64,000 nt of DNA from Hydrogenophaga palleronii_A (GCF_031457455.1 NZ_JAVDWU010000004.1:310001-374000), one strand, 5' to 3'. Counted from the stretch's first letter, positions 15,765 through 24,337 are shown. Numbers and translations are program-made. Notes: generated by a model not told the origin, from the letters alone.

Positions 15765-17216
15765 ATGACCCAAGCCCTTGTGATCCGCGGTGGCACCGTG
15801 GTCAACGCCGACCGCGAACAACTGGCCGATGTGCTGTGCGTGGATGGCCGCATCGTGGCCGTGGGCGAGCGCGCGGCCGAACTGGCTCCGGCAGGTGCGC
15901 AGTCCCTGGACGCCAGCGGCCAGTACGTGCTGCCCGGCGGCATCGACCCGCACACCCACATGCAGCTGCCGTTCATGGGCACCGTCACCATGGACGACTT
16001 CTTCACCGGCACGGCGGCGGGCCTGGCTGGCGGCACCACCAGCATCATCGACTTCGTGATCCCCGATCCGCAGGAACCCATCATGGAGGCCTACCGCAAG
16101 TGGCGCGGCTGGGCCGAAAAGTCGGCAGCCGACTATTCCTTCCACGTCGCCATCACCTGGTGGAGCGAGCAGGTGCGCGCCGACATGGGCACGCTGGTGC
16201 AGGAAGAGGGCGTGAACAGCTTCAAGCACTTCATGGCCTACAAGAACGCCATCATGTGCGACGACGAAACCCTGGTGAACAGCTTCAAGCGCGCGCTGGA
16301 GCTGGGCGCCATGCCCACGGTGCACGCGGAAAATGGCGAGCTGGTCTACCTGCTGCAGCAGGAAGTGGCCAAGATGGGAATCACCGGCCCCGAGGGCCAT
16401 CCCCTGTCGCGTCCGCCCATGGTCGAGGCCGAGGCCGCCAACCGCGCCATCGCGATTGCCGACGTGCTGGGCGTGCCGATCTACGTGGTGCACGTGAGCT
16501 GCATGGAATCGGCCGACGCCATCGCCCGCGCCCGTGCGCGCGGCCAGCGTGTGTACGGCGAGGTGCTGGCCGGCCACCTGCTGGTGGACGACAGCGTCTA
16601 CCGCGACCCGGACTTCGCTACCGCCGCCGCGCATGTGATGAGCCCGCCCTTCCGGCCCAAGGCCCACCAGGAAGCGCTGTGGCGCGGCCTGCAGTCCGGC
16701 CAGTTGCACACCACCGCCACCGATCACTGCACCTTCTGCGCCGCACAAAAGGCGGCGGGCAAGGAGAACTTCGCCAAGATTCCCAACGGCACCGGTGGCG
16801 TGGAAGAGCGCATGGCCGCCATCTGGGACGGCGGCGTCAACACCGGGCGCCTCACGCCCAGCGAGTTCGTGGCCATCACCTCGGCCAACGCGGCCAAACT
16901 GTTCAACATCTACCCGCGCAAGGGCTTCATCGGTGAAGGCGCCGACGCCGACCTGGTGCTGTGGGACCCTGCGGGCACCAAGACCTTCTCGGCCAAGACG
17001 CAGCACAGCAAGGGCGACTTCAACATCTTCGAAGGCCGCACCGTGCGCGGCATCCCCAGCCACACCATCAGCCAGGGTCGCGTGGTGTTTGCCAACGGCG
17101 AGTTGCGCGCCGAGCAGGGCAAGGGCCGCTACATCAAGCGCCCCGCGTTTGGCGTGAACTTCGATGCCGTGCAAAAGCGCGCGCAGGATCTGGCCCCCTC
17201 CGCCGTCGCGCGTTGA
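15765..17216 (+). CDS. hydA: Dihydropyrimidinase (D-hydantoinase family)
   Basis: The protein has 483 residues. GGIDPHTHMQLPFMG supplies the first two metal-binding histidines (His63, His65), NSFKHFMAYKN the carbamylated lysine (Lys160), and later VHAENGE, VVHVSC and TATDHCTF the remaining His and Asp ligands. This binuclear zinc amidohydrolase opens dihydrouracil or dihydrothymine to the N-carbamoyl beta-amino acid in the cytoplasm. It has a strong AAGGAGA ribosome binding site and stands between the permease and the ureidopropionase-type gene, fitting the second step of the pathway. Relatives may also hydrolyse substituted hydantoins. Confidence 0.93.
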   Translation: MTQALVIRGGTVVNADREQLADVLCVDGRIVAVGERAAELAPAGAQSLDASGQYVLPGGIDPHTHMQLPFMGTVTMDDFFTGTAAGLAGGTTSIIDFVIPDPQEPIMEAYRKWRGWAEKSAADYSFHVAITWWSEQVRADMGTLVQEEGVNSFKHFMAYKNAIMCDDETLVNSFKRALELGAMPTVHAENGELVYLLQQEVAKMGITGPEGHPLSRPPMVEAEAANRAIAIADVLGVPIYVVHVSCMESADAIARARARGQRVYGEVLAGHLLVDDSVYRDPDFATAAAHVMSPPFRPKAHQEALWRGLQSGQLHTTATDHCTFCAAQKAAGKENFAKIPNGTGGVEERMAAIWDGGVNTGRLTPSEFVAITSANAAKLFNIYPRKGFIGEGADADLVLWDPAGTKTFSAKTQHSKGDFNIFEGRTVRGIPSHTISQGRVVFANGELRAEQGKGRYIKRPAFGVNFDAVQKRAQDLAPSAVAR

Positions 17217-17244
17217 CCCCCGAACGACGCATCTGGAGAACACC

Positions 17245-18501
17245 ATGGATACCAAAGTGAAGACCGACATTGACCAACTGCGCATCAACGGCGAACGCCT
17301 CTGGGACTCGCTCATGGAACTCGCGAAAATCGGCGCCACGCCCAAAGGCGGCGTGTGCCGCCTCACCCTGACCGATCTGGACAAACAGGGCCGCGACCTT
17401 GTCACACGCTGGGCGCGCGAAGCCGGCATGAGCGTCACCATCGACAAGATCGGCAACGGCTTCATGCGCCGCCCCGGCCGCAACAACAGCCTGCCACCCA
17501 TCATGACCGGCAGCCACATCGACACCCAGCCCACCGGTGGCAAGTTCGACGGCAACTACGGTGTGCTCGCGGGCATCGAAGTGGTGCGCACGCTCAATGA
17601 CCACAGCATCGAAACCGAAGCACCGATCGAAGTCGCGTTCTGGACCAACGAAGAAGGCTCGCGCTTTGTGCCGGTGATGATGGGCTCGGGCGTGTTTGCC
17701 AAGGCCTTTACGCTGGAGCACGCCTACGCGGCCACCGACACCGAAGGCAAGACGGTGAAGGACGAGCTGGAGCGCATCGGCTACATCGGTGATCAGGAGC
17801 CGGGCGACCACCCCATCGGCGCCTACTTTGAAACTCACATCGAACAGGGCCCGGTGCTTGAAGACAATCAGAAGACCATTGGCGTGGTCAGCGGCGTGCT
17901 GGGCATCCGCTGGTACAACTGCACCGTGACCGGCATGGAAGCCCACGCCGGCCCCACGCCCATGGCCCTGCGCAAGGACGCGCTGCAGGTGGCCGCGCAT
18001 CTGATGCAGGAAGTGGTGGCCTGCGCCCACCGCCACCCACCGCACGGGCGCGGCACCGTGGGCATGGTGCATGTGCATCCCAATAGCCGCAACGTGATCC
18101 CGGGCCAGGTCAAGTTCAGCATCGACCTGCGCAACGCCACCGATGCCGAATGCGAAAGCATGGACCAGGACATCCGCGCCGTGGCCACCAAGCTCAGCAC
18201 CAAAACGGGCCTGCCGATCGAGATTGAAATGGTGTCCAACTACCCCGCCCAGGTCTTCCACCCCGACTGCGTGGACGCCGTGGGCCGCGCCGCTGCGAAG
18301 CTCGGCTACAGCCACATGCCGGTCGTCTCTGGCGCCGGGCACGACGCGGTGTACATGGCGCGCCTCGCGTCCGCCGGCATGGTGTTCATTCCCTGCAAGG
18401 ACGGCATCAGCCACAACGAGATCGAAAGCGCCGAGCCCGAGCACATCACCGCTGGCTGCAACGTGCTGCTGCACGCCATGCTCGAGCGCGCCGGAACCTG
18501 A
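17245..18501 (+). CDS. Zn-dependent amidase, beta-ureidopropionase / N-carbamoyl amino acid hydrolase type
   Basis: The 418-residue protein belongs to the M20 metallopeptidase-like amidohydrolases. MTGSHIDTQPTGGKFDGNYGVLAG holds the first metal ligands, WTNEEGSRFVPVMMGSGVFA the bridging acid, and EQGPVLE and ISHNEIESAEPEH the remaining ones; MEAHAGPTPMALRKDAL is in the lid and dimerisation domain. In this setting it would hydrolyse N-carbamoyl-beta-alanine to beta-alanine, carbon dioxide and ammonia, the third step of reductive uracil breakdown. The ATG at 17245 has CTGGAGAA ahead of it and follows hydA by 28 bases. Its stop codon abuts that of the convergent gene, forming TGATCA. Confidence 0.87.
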   Translation: MDTKVKTDIDQLRINGERLWDSLMELAKIGATPKGGVCRLTLTDLDKQGRDLVTRWAREAGMSVTIDKIGNGFMRRPGRNNSLPPIMTGSHIDTQPTGGKFDGNYGVLAGIEVVRTLNDHSIETEAPIEVAFWTNEEGSRFVPVMMGSGVFAKAFTLEHAYAATDTEGKTVKDELERIGYIGDQEPGDHPIGAYFETHIEQGPVLEDNQKTIGVVSGVLGIRWYNCTVTGMEAHAGPTPMALRKDALQVAAHLMQEVVACAHRHPPHGRGTVGMVHVHPNSRNVIPGQVKFSIDLRNATDAECESMDQDIRAVATKLSTKTGLPIEIEMVSNYPAQVFHPDCVDAVGRAAAKLGYSHMPVVSGAGHDAVYMARLASAGMVFIPCKDGISHNEIESAEPEHITAGCNVLLHAMLERAGT

Positions 18502-20061
18502 TCAGATCACACAGGCGCGCTCGCTCGCATCCAGCGGCTCCAGCCACTCCAGCTGTTTCTCCAGCACCTCCACCGTGGCCTCCGAAGCATCGGCCCCGCG
18601 TGCCTGCCGGTCGGTGATGCGCTGGCGCAGCACTTCCACTGGCGCCTCGCAGGCCAGAATGTGGAAAGGCACGCCCGCACCCTGGGCCAACGCCGCAAAC
18701 TCGGCGCGCTCGGCGGCGCGCAGAAAGGCCGCGTCCACCAGCACCGTCCAGCCATCGGCCAGCAGCATGCGCGCGCGCGACAGCAGCGAGCCATACGTGT
18801 CGCCGTGCGACTTGGGGGTGTAGAGCCCGCTGTTCAGGCTTGAGCCGCTGGTGGCGAGCGCGCTCAGGCCGTGCAGGCGCTTGCGCTCCACGTCGGACCG
18901 CAGGCGGATCGCGCGCCCGCTGGTCTCAGCCGCGAGCCAGCGGCTGGAAGCCCAGGTCTTGCCGCTGCCGGAGAGGCCGTGTGTGATGAGCAAGCGCGGT
19001 GCTGGCGGGTGGGCAATGTCACGTGCCAGCGCGAGGTAGCGCCGCGCTTCGGCCATACTCGCGTCGGCTTCGGGTGAACTGCCTTCGCCGCCCAGCTGCT
19101 CCAGGCGGATCGCCGCCACCTTGGCGCGCACCCCGGCGCGGTAGCTGGCAAAAAAGGTCCACACCGTGTGTGAAGACACATCGCCGCTGGCGTCGAGCCA
19201 GGCGCTCAGCAGCACGTTGGCCAGGCCCGGGCGGGCGTGGACCAGCAGGTCCATCCAGGCAAAGGCCATGTCATTGGCCACGTCGATCCAACGCAGCGCG
19301 TCGTTGAACTCGATCGCGTCAAAGGGCAGCACCTCGTCTTCGATCAGCACCAAATTGCCCAGGTGCAGGTCGCCATGCCCTTCGCGCACGCGGCCCTTCT
19401 GGCGCCGCCGCGACAGCAACGGTTCGATGGCGTTGAAGCGCTGCTCGGTCCAGTCGCTCAGCTCGCGCACCAGGGCCGCGTCGGCGGGTTCGGTCAAGGC
19501 CTTGCGCAGGGCGTCGAAGTTGTCGCGCGGCCAGCGCATGGCGGCGGTGGGGTGGCCCCAGGGCTGGCTGCTGCCCACCACGGCGGCCCGGGCCTGGAAC
19601 GACGCCATGCGCCGCGCCAGCCCGGTCATGTGCTCGGAAGTCAGTGCAGCGCGCTCGCACAGGTGGTCGAGCCGGGTCGCCTCGTCGAAGCGGCGCATCT
19701 GCACCGCGAACTCGATCGCCTTCCCCGCGTCGGCTGTGCCCGGTTCGCCCCAGCGCGGCTCCCCCGGTGTGCCCAGGATGGGCAGCACCCCCAGGTACAG
19801 CTGGGTTGCCGGCCGATCCAGGTTCTGGAAGCGCCGGTTCACCCGCACTTCGGTTTCGCAGGCCTGGCGTCGCAGGGCCAGGGTGCTGAAGTCCATGAAC
19901 GGAAAACGCACCGGCTTCTTGATCTTGTAGGCGAACTCGCCCGCCAGCAGCACCCAGGCGCCGTGCGTTTCCATCAGCGCCACTTCCTCCACCTTGTGCG
20001 GAAAGCGGGCCGGGTCCAGCAGGGCGTTGATCAGTGGGGGCAGGTCGTTTCTGGGGGGCAT
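18502..20061 (-). CDS. Bifunctional aminoglycoside-phosphotransferase-like / P-loop kinase protein
   Basis: The protein has 519 residues. The N-terminal half has kinase-like features: GEFAYKIKKPVRFPFMDFSTL and the catalytic loop GHGDLHLGNLVL followed by FDAIEFND (Brenner-type HGDxHxxN and a metal-binding Asp). The C-terminal part, from about residue 335, is an AAA/zeta-like nucleotide-binding domain with Walker A THGLSGSGKTWASS and LRSDVERKRL. Such fusions are common in proteobacteria and their substrate is not known. The ATG at 20061 begins MPPRNDLPPL. No ribosome site of quality was seen. It ends exactly where the ureidopropionase-type gene ends. Confidence 0.78.
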   Translation of the reverse strand: MPPRNDLPPLINALLDPARFPHKVEEVALMETHGAWVLLAGEFAYKIKKPVRFPFMDFSTLALRRQACETEVRVNRRFQNLDRPATQLYLGVLPILGTPGEPRWGEPGTADAGKAIEFAVQMRRFDEATRLDHLCERAALTSEHMTGLARRMASFQARAAVVGSSQPWGHPTAAMRWPRDNFDALRKALTEPADAALVRELSDWTEQRFNAIEPLLSRRRQKGRVREGHGDLHLGNLVLIEDEVLPFDAIEFNDALRWIDVANDMAFAWMDLLVHARPGLANVLLSAWLDASGDVSSHTVWTFFASYRAGVRAKVAAIRLEQLGGEGSSPEADASMAEARRYLALARDIAHPPAPRLLITHGLSGSGKTWASSRWLAAETSGRAIRLRSDVERKRLHGLSALATSGSSLNSGLYTPKSHGDTYGSLLSRARMLLADGWTVLVDAAFLRAAERAEFAALAQGAGVPFHILACEAPVEVLRQRITDRQARGADASEATVEVLEKQLEWLEPLDASERACVI

Positions 20062-20245
20062 GCTGAGCACTGTACGGGAAGTGTGCTCGCTTGGATCGAT
20101 GCCCCGTTTTAAAGAATTGGCTGCTTCAAACGATCGTGCGTTTGACGCCAGACGGTAGCGCCCGACCGCTGAGCGGGCACCGCCACTGCTCATACTTCAC
20201 ATCTGGATACATTTTCCGCAAAACCACAACTCGGGAGACAAACCG

Positions 20246-20824
20246 ATGGCGCTGAACACCCGCAACTTCCTCAGGCTGGCACTGGCCACAGCGCTGCTCG
20301 CTGCCACAGGCGTGGCGGGTGCCGCCACCGCCTTTGAAGCAACCACCACCTTGGCCGGCACCACGCTGGTATTGAATGGCACGGGCACGCGCTACAAGGC
20401 GATCTTCAAGGTGTACGACATGGCGATGTACCTGCCTGCCGTCGCCAAGACCACAGAGGCGGTGCTGGCGCAGCCCGGCCCGAAGCGCTTGAGCTTTGTC
20501 GCACTGCGCAAGGTGTCGGGCACCGATCTGGGGCTGGCTTTCATGCGCGGCTTGAAAGACAACAACTCCCCCGAACTGATGGGTCGGCACATACCTGCCA
20601 CCACGCGGCTGATCGACATCTTTTCGGGCAAAAGCTTCCTGGCCGAAGGCCACACCTTTGCGATGGAGTTCGTTCCGGGCAAAGGCACGCAGTTTTTCAT
20701 CCAGGGCGAGGCCCAGGGTCAGCCCGTTGACGACGCCGAATTCTTCCAGATGATCCTGCGCATCTGGCTGGGCAGCTCGCCGGTCGACATGCGCTTGAAA
20801 GAGGCCTTGCTCGGCGGCCAATGA
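20246..20824 (+). CDS. Chalcone-isomerase-like periplasmic protein
   Basis: The 192-residue product has a signal peptide (residues 1-26, ending GVAGA). The mature chain, with LVLNGTGTRYKAIFKVYDMAMYLP, KRLSFVALRKVSG and LRIWLGSSPVDMRLKEALLG, matches the bacterial chalcone-isomerase-like domain. These proteins keep the fold of plant chalcone isomerase but have no proven enzymatic role; fatty-acid binding has been proposed for relatives. A GGGAGA ribosome binding site stands eight bases before the ATG. It is a lone gene between the kinase-like protein and a GNAT. Confidence 0.82.
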   Translation: MALNTRNFLRLALATALLAATGVAGAATAFEATTTLAGTTLVLNGTGTRYKAIFKVYDMAMYLPAVAKTTEAVLAQPGPKRLSFVALRKVSGTDLGLAFMRGLKDNNSPELMGRHIPATTRLIDIFSGKSFLAEGHTFAMEFVPGKGTQFFIQGEAQGQPVDDAEFFQMILRIWLGSSPVDMRLKEALLGGQ

Positions 20825-20905
20825 ACCTGAACCGGGCGCCGGCACAGCCGCACTTGCGGCGCCATTGGGTCTGTAGCGCCTTCACCCGTTAGTGGACTTC
20901 ACACC

Positions 20906-21394
20906 CTATTTGGGGGGTGCCGCGTCAGGCAACACTTTGCGCATCGGGTGGCCTGCCATGCCGGCAAAGCTCACAGCTGGCCCGCACGCGACAAAGTCAT
21001 TGCGCTTGTAAAAAGCCAGGGCGGTTTTCGTGCTTTCCAGCCGCAGTTCGGTGAGCCCGGCGGCGCTCGCCCATTGCTCAATCTCTTGCAGCAACGCCTT
21101 GCCAACGCCCTGGTGGAGCACTGCCGGGGCAACGTAGCAAAGCAGAAGTTCGCCTGCAGCCGATGCCATGCCAAAGCCGATCACATCGGCCTTACCCCCA
21201 GCAACGACGCAATAGAGATCGTCGCGTTGAATCCAGGTGACGAAGTTTTCAGGTGTCTTGTTTCGCAACCAAGCATCCATGCGCGCCGGGTCGCCCTCAT
21301 GGTCTTCTGCGCAGCACTGTTCGATGGCGTTGCGAACCACTCGACACGCGGCCGCCGCATCTTCAGGCCTGGCTTGACGCACATGGATGGTCAT
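20906..21394 (-). CDS. GNAT-family N-acetyltransferase
   Basis: The 162-residue protein starts with HVRQARPEDAAAACRVVRNAI, the usual first strand and helix of GNAT proteins. ELLLCYVAPAVLHQGVGKALLQEIEQWA carries the acetyl-CoA-binding Q/RxxGxG/A motif in the form HQGVGKA, and LRLESTKTALAFYKRNDF is the C-terminal motif. The acetyl acceptor cannot be predicted. It is convergent with the chalcone-isomerase-like gene across 81 bases. Confidence 0.85.
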   Translation of the reverse strand: MTIHVRQARPEDAAAACRVVRNAIEQCCAEDHEGDPARMDAWLRNKTPENFVTWIQRDDLYCVVAGGKADVIGFGMASAAGELLLCYVAPAVLHQGVGKALLQEIEQWASAAGLTELRLESTKTALAFYKRNDFVACGPAVSFAGMAGHPMRKVLPDAAPPK

Positions 21395-21564
21395 GGGTGT
21401 TTATCGCTTGAAGGGAAAGCAGTGATGAGGAGCGTCGTCGACGGCGAGCCCACGACGGCGCGGTTGTTGGCAGAGTGGATGGTATTCAAGCCACGCGCGG
21501 ACAGCTCACTCCAATGCAGCAGAATGCAGCCATCTTCAGCCGGCACCTGATCGCCCATACCCAC

Positions 21565-22053
21565 GTGAAAACCTCCAAGCCCCACCACCAAGGCTTCTCA
21601 CTGATCGAACTGATGGTCGTGGTCGCCATCATCGCCATCCTTGCGCTACTGGCCGCACCCAGCCTGGCAGGCAAGTACATCCGCGAAAACATCGTCGAGG
21701 CCATGCCGCTGGCGAACATCGCCAAAGGACCCGTGGCCGCCGCCTGGGCCACCACCCAGACACTGCCTGAAGACAACGAAAGCGCGGGCCTGCCGGCGGC
21801 CGACAAGATGGTCAACAACGTGGTGAAGTCGATCACGGTGGAAGAGGGTGCCATCCACATTCTTTTCGGCAATCGCGCCAATGGCGCACTGCAGGGCAAG
21901 ACGCTGACGCTGCGCCCCGCCGTGGTGGAAGACTCGCCCATCGTGCCGGTGGCCTGGGTTTGTGGTCATGCGAAGGCGCCTGAGAAGATGACGGTGATGG
22001 GTGTCGACAGGACTGATATTGCCAAAGCTCACTTGCCGGTGAACTGTTTTTAG
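21565..22053 (+). CDS. Orphan type IV prepilin-like protein
   Basis: From a GTG at 21565 the protein has 162 residues with a ten-residue leader KTSKPHHQG and then FSLIELMVVVAIIAILALLA, the exact prepilin peptidase site and hydrophobic N-terminal helix, including Glu5. A Cys near residue 130 (WVCGH) and one at the penultimate position (VNCF) could form the disulfide loop of PilA-type pilins. In-frame ATGs at 21475 and 21514 would give unusually long leaders; none has a good Shine-Dalgarno. No other pilus genes are adjacent, but a GspE/PulE ATPase lies 20 kb away. It may be a minor pilin or a pseudopilin. Confidence 0.8.
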   Translation: MKTSKPHHQGFSLIELMVVVAIIAILALLAAPSLAGKYIRENIVEAMPLANIAKGPVAAAWATTQTLPEDNESAGLPAADKMVNNVVKSITVEEGAIHILFGNRANGALQGKTLTLRPAVVEDSPIVPVAWVCGHAKAPEKMTVMGVDRTDIAKAHLPVNCF

Positions 22054-22086
22054 CAGGGGGTAATTTCGTTCAGCGGACGCGACCTT

Positions 22087-22767
22087 TTAGTTGTCAATGC
22101 ACTGTGAGGCTAACGAATATCCATAGTCGGTAAAGACTAGGATTTCATTTCGATTTAGGAAGTTTAAGACTTCCTTGCCTTGATCGCAAAGGCCAAGTCT
22201 TCTAATATTCTGAAATGAGATTGTAATGACTTCATCTGTTTTCTCGGTTGTTTTTCGGGCTGATTCTAAATTTAGCATGATTTGGCGGTATATGGGGAAT
22301 TCGCCTTTTATGTTTTTGAGTTTTTGCCCTGCCTTTTGAGCTATTTCATAACGCTTCACAAGCTGAAATAGAATGTTCACCAGATATGCGTCAAGTGGTG
22401 CAAGTTGATTTAACGCCTTTGCGTAGCTTGGGTGTACCACCTCGCCGTCAGGATTTTTTATTGCATTTGCGAGCAGTCTTGCAAACATTTCTCGAATATT
22501 CTGATCGCTTGAATCGCCGCTGGATTCTATAAGAGGTACCACCAAGTCAGGTGTAATCGAGGCGCTAATGGTCTTGGTGTCAAATCCGGAATTGTCAATA
22601 ATTTCCTTGGTTCTCTTGAGCATTTCGACTTGATTCTTAAATCGCCAGAATGCTATTTTGTCTTTTGTAAGCAAGCCTAATTCGGATAAAGGTGCCAATA
22701 ACATCGGATCAATGTACTGCCTTAATGTTTTGGCTGTTTCTTCAACCGCTTTTTCTTCAATACTCAT
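22087..22767 (-). CDS. DUF4393 / Abi-alpha-like protein in AT-rich islet
   Basis: The 226-residue protein has no signal peptide or membrane helix. AKTLRQYIDPMLLAPLSELGLLTKDKIAFWRFKNQVEML at the start and IREMFARLLANAIKNPDGEVVHPSYAKALNQLAPLDAYLV in the middle fit the DUF4393 (Abi-alpha) family as I remember it, a group linked by name to abortive infection but with no settled mechanism. Base use is unlike its neighbours: 22201-22260 has 21 G/C of 60, against 38 of 60 at 9001-9060. That points to recent transfer. The ATG at 22767 has GCGAGG nearby. A possible 92-codon frame just upstream ends across its start codon. Confidence 0.65.
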   Translation of the reverse strand: MSIEEKAVEETAKTLRQYIDPMLLAPLSELGLLTKDKIAFWRFKNQVEMLKRTKEIIDNSGFDTKTISASITPDLVVPLIESSGDSSDQNIREMFARLLANAIKNPDGEVVHPSYAKALNQLAPLDAYLVNILFQLVKRYEIAQKAGQKLKNIKGEFPIYRQIMLNLESARKTTEKTDEVITISFQNIRRLGLCDQGKEVLNFLNRNEILVFTDYGYSLASQCIDN

Positions 22768-23102
22768 TGGTGCCTCGCGCTGATGAAAAATCTGCGTGGT
22801 AGTGATAGGTTTGGGTTTTGCAGAAAGTGTACAGAAGGGTCGGATTTTGATAATTGCATGCTGACAGTACGCATGCTTAATTCTTCACTTGCTTGCGGTG
22901 GACGAGTTGCAATAGGAATTATGGAGGGATGCGATGGGTTCCTTTGTGGAGGGAGTCCCAAATGCCGCTGCACTTTGGTATAGGCCATCGCGGACATTTT
23001 GTACGGTTTGGTGCCAGGTTGGCAAGAGATCCGGACCCGCAACTAAAGTAGAACGTGCTGTACGCCGATAGTGACGCAACCAACACCAATCAGGGACTCA
23101 CC
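22768..23102. other. AT-rich gene-free stretch upstream of the DUF4393 gene
   Basis: This 335-base stretch has no gene I can support. A minus-strand frame (22764-23042, 92 codons) overlaps the DUF4393 start codon as ATGA, but its composition and lack of family features leave it doubtful; a plus-strand frame at 22783-22983 is cysteine-rich and probably spurious. GC rises again after about 23030, ahead of the YjfB-type gene, so one edge of the transferred islet probably lies near there. No inverted or direct terminal repeats were found. Confidence 0.5.
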
Positions 23103-23312
23103 ATGGACGCAACCATCTCCCCCGCCTTGCTCGTCGACCGCGTGCTTCAGACACGCAACAACCAGACCTCGCAAGACGCACAAATCGGCCTGCTGAAGAA
23201 GGCCATGGACATGCAGGCATCGGCGTCTGCGGCGCTGCTGAACGCCGTGGCGGGCGATCTGCCGCTCGCGAGTGACGGGTCGTTGGGCACGCAGGTCAAC
23301 GCCCTGGTCTGA
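23103..23312 (+). CDS. Putative motility protein, YjfB family
   Basis: The 69-residue protein reads MDATISPALLVDRVLQ, then AQIGLLKKAMDMQASASAALLNAV and a closing GSLGTQVNALV, the layout of the small YjfB-like family annotated as putative motility proteins. The function is not established. The ATG at 23103 is preceded by GGGACTCACC, a poor ribosome site. No flagellar genes lie in the window. Confidence 0.7.
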   Translation: MDATISPALLVDRVLQTRNNQTSQDAQIGLLKKAMDMQASASAALLNAVAGDLPLASDGSLGTQVNALV

Positions 23313-23403
23313 TCGCCAGGGTGCAGCGGGTGGCCAGGGAGGCTCACCCGACATGCGTTTCGCCAGATACTTCCCCGATCTGAACACCTGCGAAACCCGA
23401 TTG

Positions 23404-23886
23404 ATGACCACACTCCACATCCGCCCAGCCACGCCCGCAGACACCGATCTCATCCTGCAATTTGTGCGCGAGCTGGCCATCTACGAGAAAGCTGAAAGCG
23501 AGGTGCTGGCCACACCTGAGCATGTGCAGCGCACGCTGTTCTGCCCCAGCCCCAAGGTGTTCGGCTTGATCTGCCTGGACGGGGACACGCCCGTGGGCTT
23601 TGCGGTGTATTTCTTCAACTATTCCACCTGGCAGGGGCGCCACGGCCTTTACCTGGAAGATCTGTACGTTTCCCCGAAGCACCGTGGCCTGGGTGCGGGC
23701 AAGGCATTGCTTCGGCACCTGGCGCAGATCGCAGTGGAGCATGACTGCGGGCGGTTTGAATGGAGCGTGCTGGACTGGAACACGCCCGCCATCGAGTTCT
23801 ATGACAGCCTGGGTGCGCGGCCTCAGTCCGAGTGGATTCGCTACCGCCTCACAGGGCAGGGGCTGCTGGATCTGGCTCGCGGCTGA
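23404..23886 (+). CDS. GNAT acetyltransferase, diamine/spermidine N-acetyltransferase-like
   Basis: The 160-residue protein begins LHIRPATPADTDLILQFVRELAIYEKAESEV. FFNYSTWQGRHGLYLEDLYVSPKHRGLGAGKALLRHLA contains the acetyl-CoA site (RGLGAGKA) in a context typical of the SAT1-like diamine acetyltransferases, and FEWSVLDWNTPAIEFYDSLGA the C-terminal part. These enzymes acetylate polyamines or thialysine; the substrate here is inferred from family resemblance. The ATG at 23404 was chosen because the domain begins at once. Confidence 0.85.
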   Translation: MTTLHIRPATPADTDLILQFVRELAIYEKAESEVLATPEHVQRTLFCPSPKVFGLICLDGDTPVGFAVYFFNYSTWQGRHGLYLEDLYVSPKHRGLGAGKALLRHLAQIAVEHDCGRFEWSVLDWNTPAIEFYDSLGARPQSEWIRYRLTGQGLLDLARG

Positions 23887-23959
23887 CGTTCCCTTCATTT
23901 GCACAGGCACCTGCAGCAGCGCTCGTGGGTAAGGGTGCGGCGGTGCGCTCCAGCGCTCA

Positions 23960-24337
23960 TCAAACACTCTTGCCATCGAACTGCTGTACCGGAATGGCGG
24001 CCAGGTCGATACCGTCCACACAGCGCAGGTTGATCGCCGCCACGGCGTTGCCTTTCGGGTCGGTGGCTTCGCCATAGGGGTGCATGCCGCAGACCGGGCA
24101 GAAGCGGTGGCGGATGTGGTGTTTGTTGAAGGTGTAGGTGGCGGCGTCGTCTTCGGGCGTCTTGAGCCGCAGGCTGCTTCGCGGCACGAACCAGAGCAGT
24201 GAGCCCTTGCGTGAGCAGATGGAGCAGTTGCAGGCGAGGGCACTGTCGATCTCGCCCTGGACTTCAAAGGCGATGCGGCCGCAGTGGCAGCTGCCGGTGT
24301 GGGTGGGTGTGGAGATGGGAGTGGTTGAGTTGGTCAT
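23960..24337 (-). CDS. GFA-family (CENP-V/formaldehyde-activating-like) protein
   Basis: The 125-residue protein carries the Zn-binding pattern of the GFA domain: GSCHCGRIAFEVQGE, ACNCSICSRKGSLLWFVP and FCPVCGMHPYGEATDPKGN. True glutathione-dependent formaldehyde-activating enzymes share this fold, but most short bacterial members have no tested function. Its start codon overlaps the stop of the membrane protein gene as ATGA, so the two are translated together. Confidence 0.85.
   Translation of the reverse strand: MTNSTTPISTPTHTGSCHCGRIAFEVQGEIDSALACNCSICSRKGSLLWFVPRSSLRLKTPEDDAATYTFNKHHIRHRFCPVCGMHPYGEATDPKGNAVAAINLRCVDGIDLAAIPVQQFDGKSV

Noticed and set aside
14418..17555. Very long minus-strand open frame across the permease and dihydropyrimidinase genes
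   Set aside because: It is a shadow of high-GC coding DNA on the other strand: its protein is rich in His, Gln, Ala and Gly with no motifs, while the plus-strand genes have complete family motifs.
21440..21470. Sigma-54-like promoter upstream of the prepilin (TTGGCAGAGTGGATGG)
   Set aside because: The GG element is present but the GC element at the right spacing is missing.
22764..23042. Minus-strand 92-codon frame upstream of the DUF4393 gene, overlapping its start as ATGA
   Set aside because: The overlap is suggestive, but the composition is odd, the predicted protein has no recognisable fold, and the frame has no clear ribosome binding site.
22950..23060. Attachment site or tRNA fragment at the right edge of the AT-rich islet
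   Set aside because: No tRNA or tmRNA end could be recognised and no matching direct repeat was found at the other edge.
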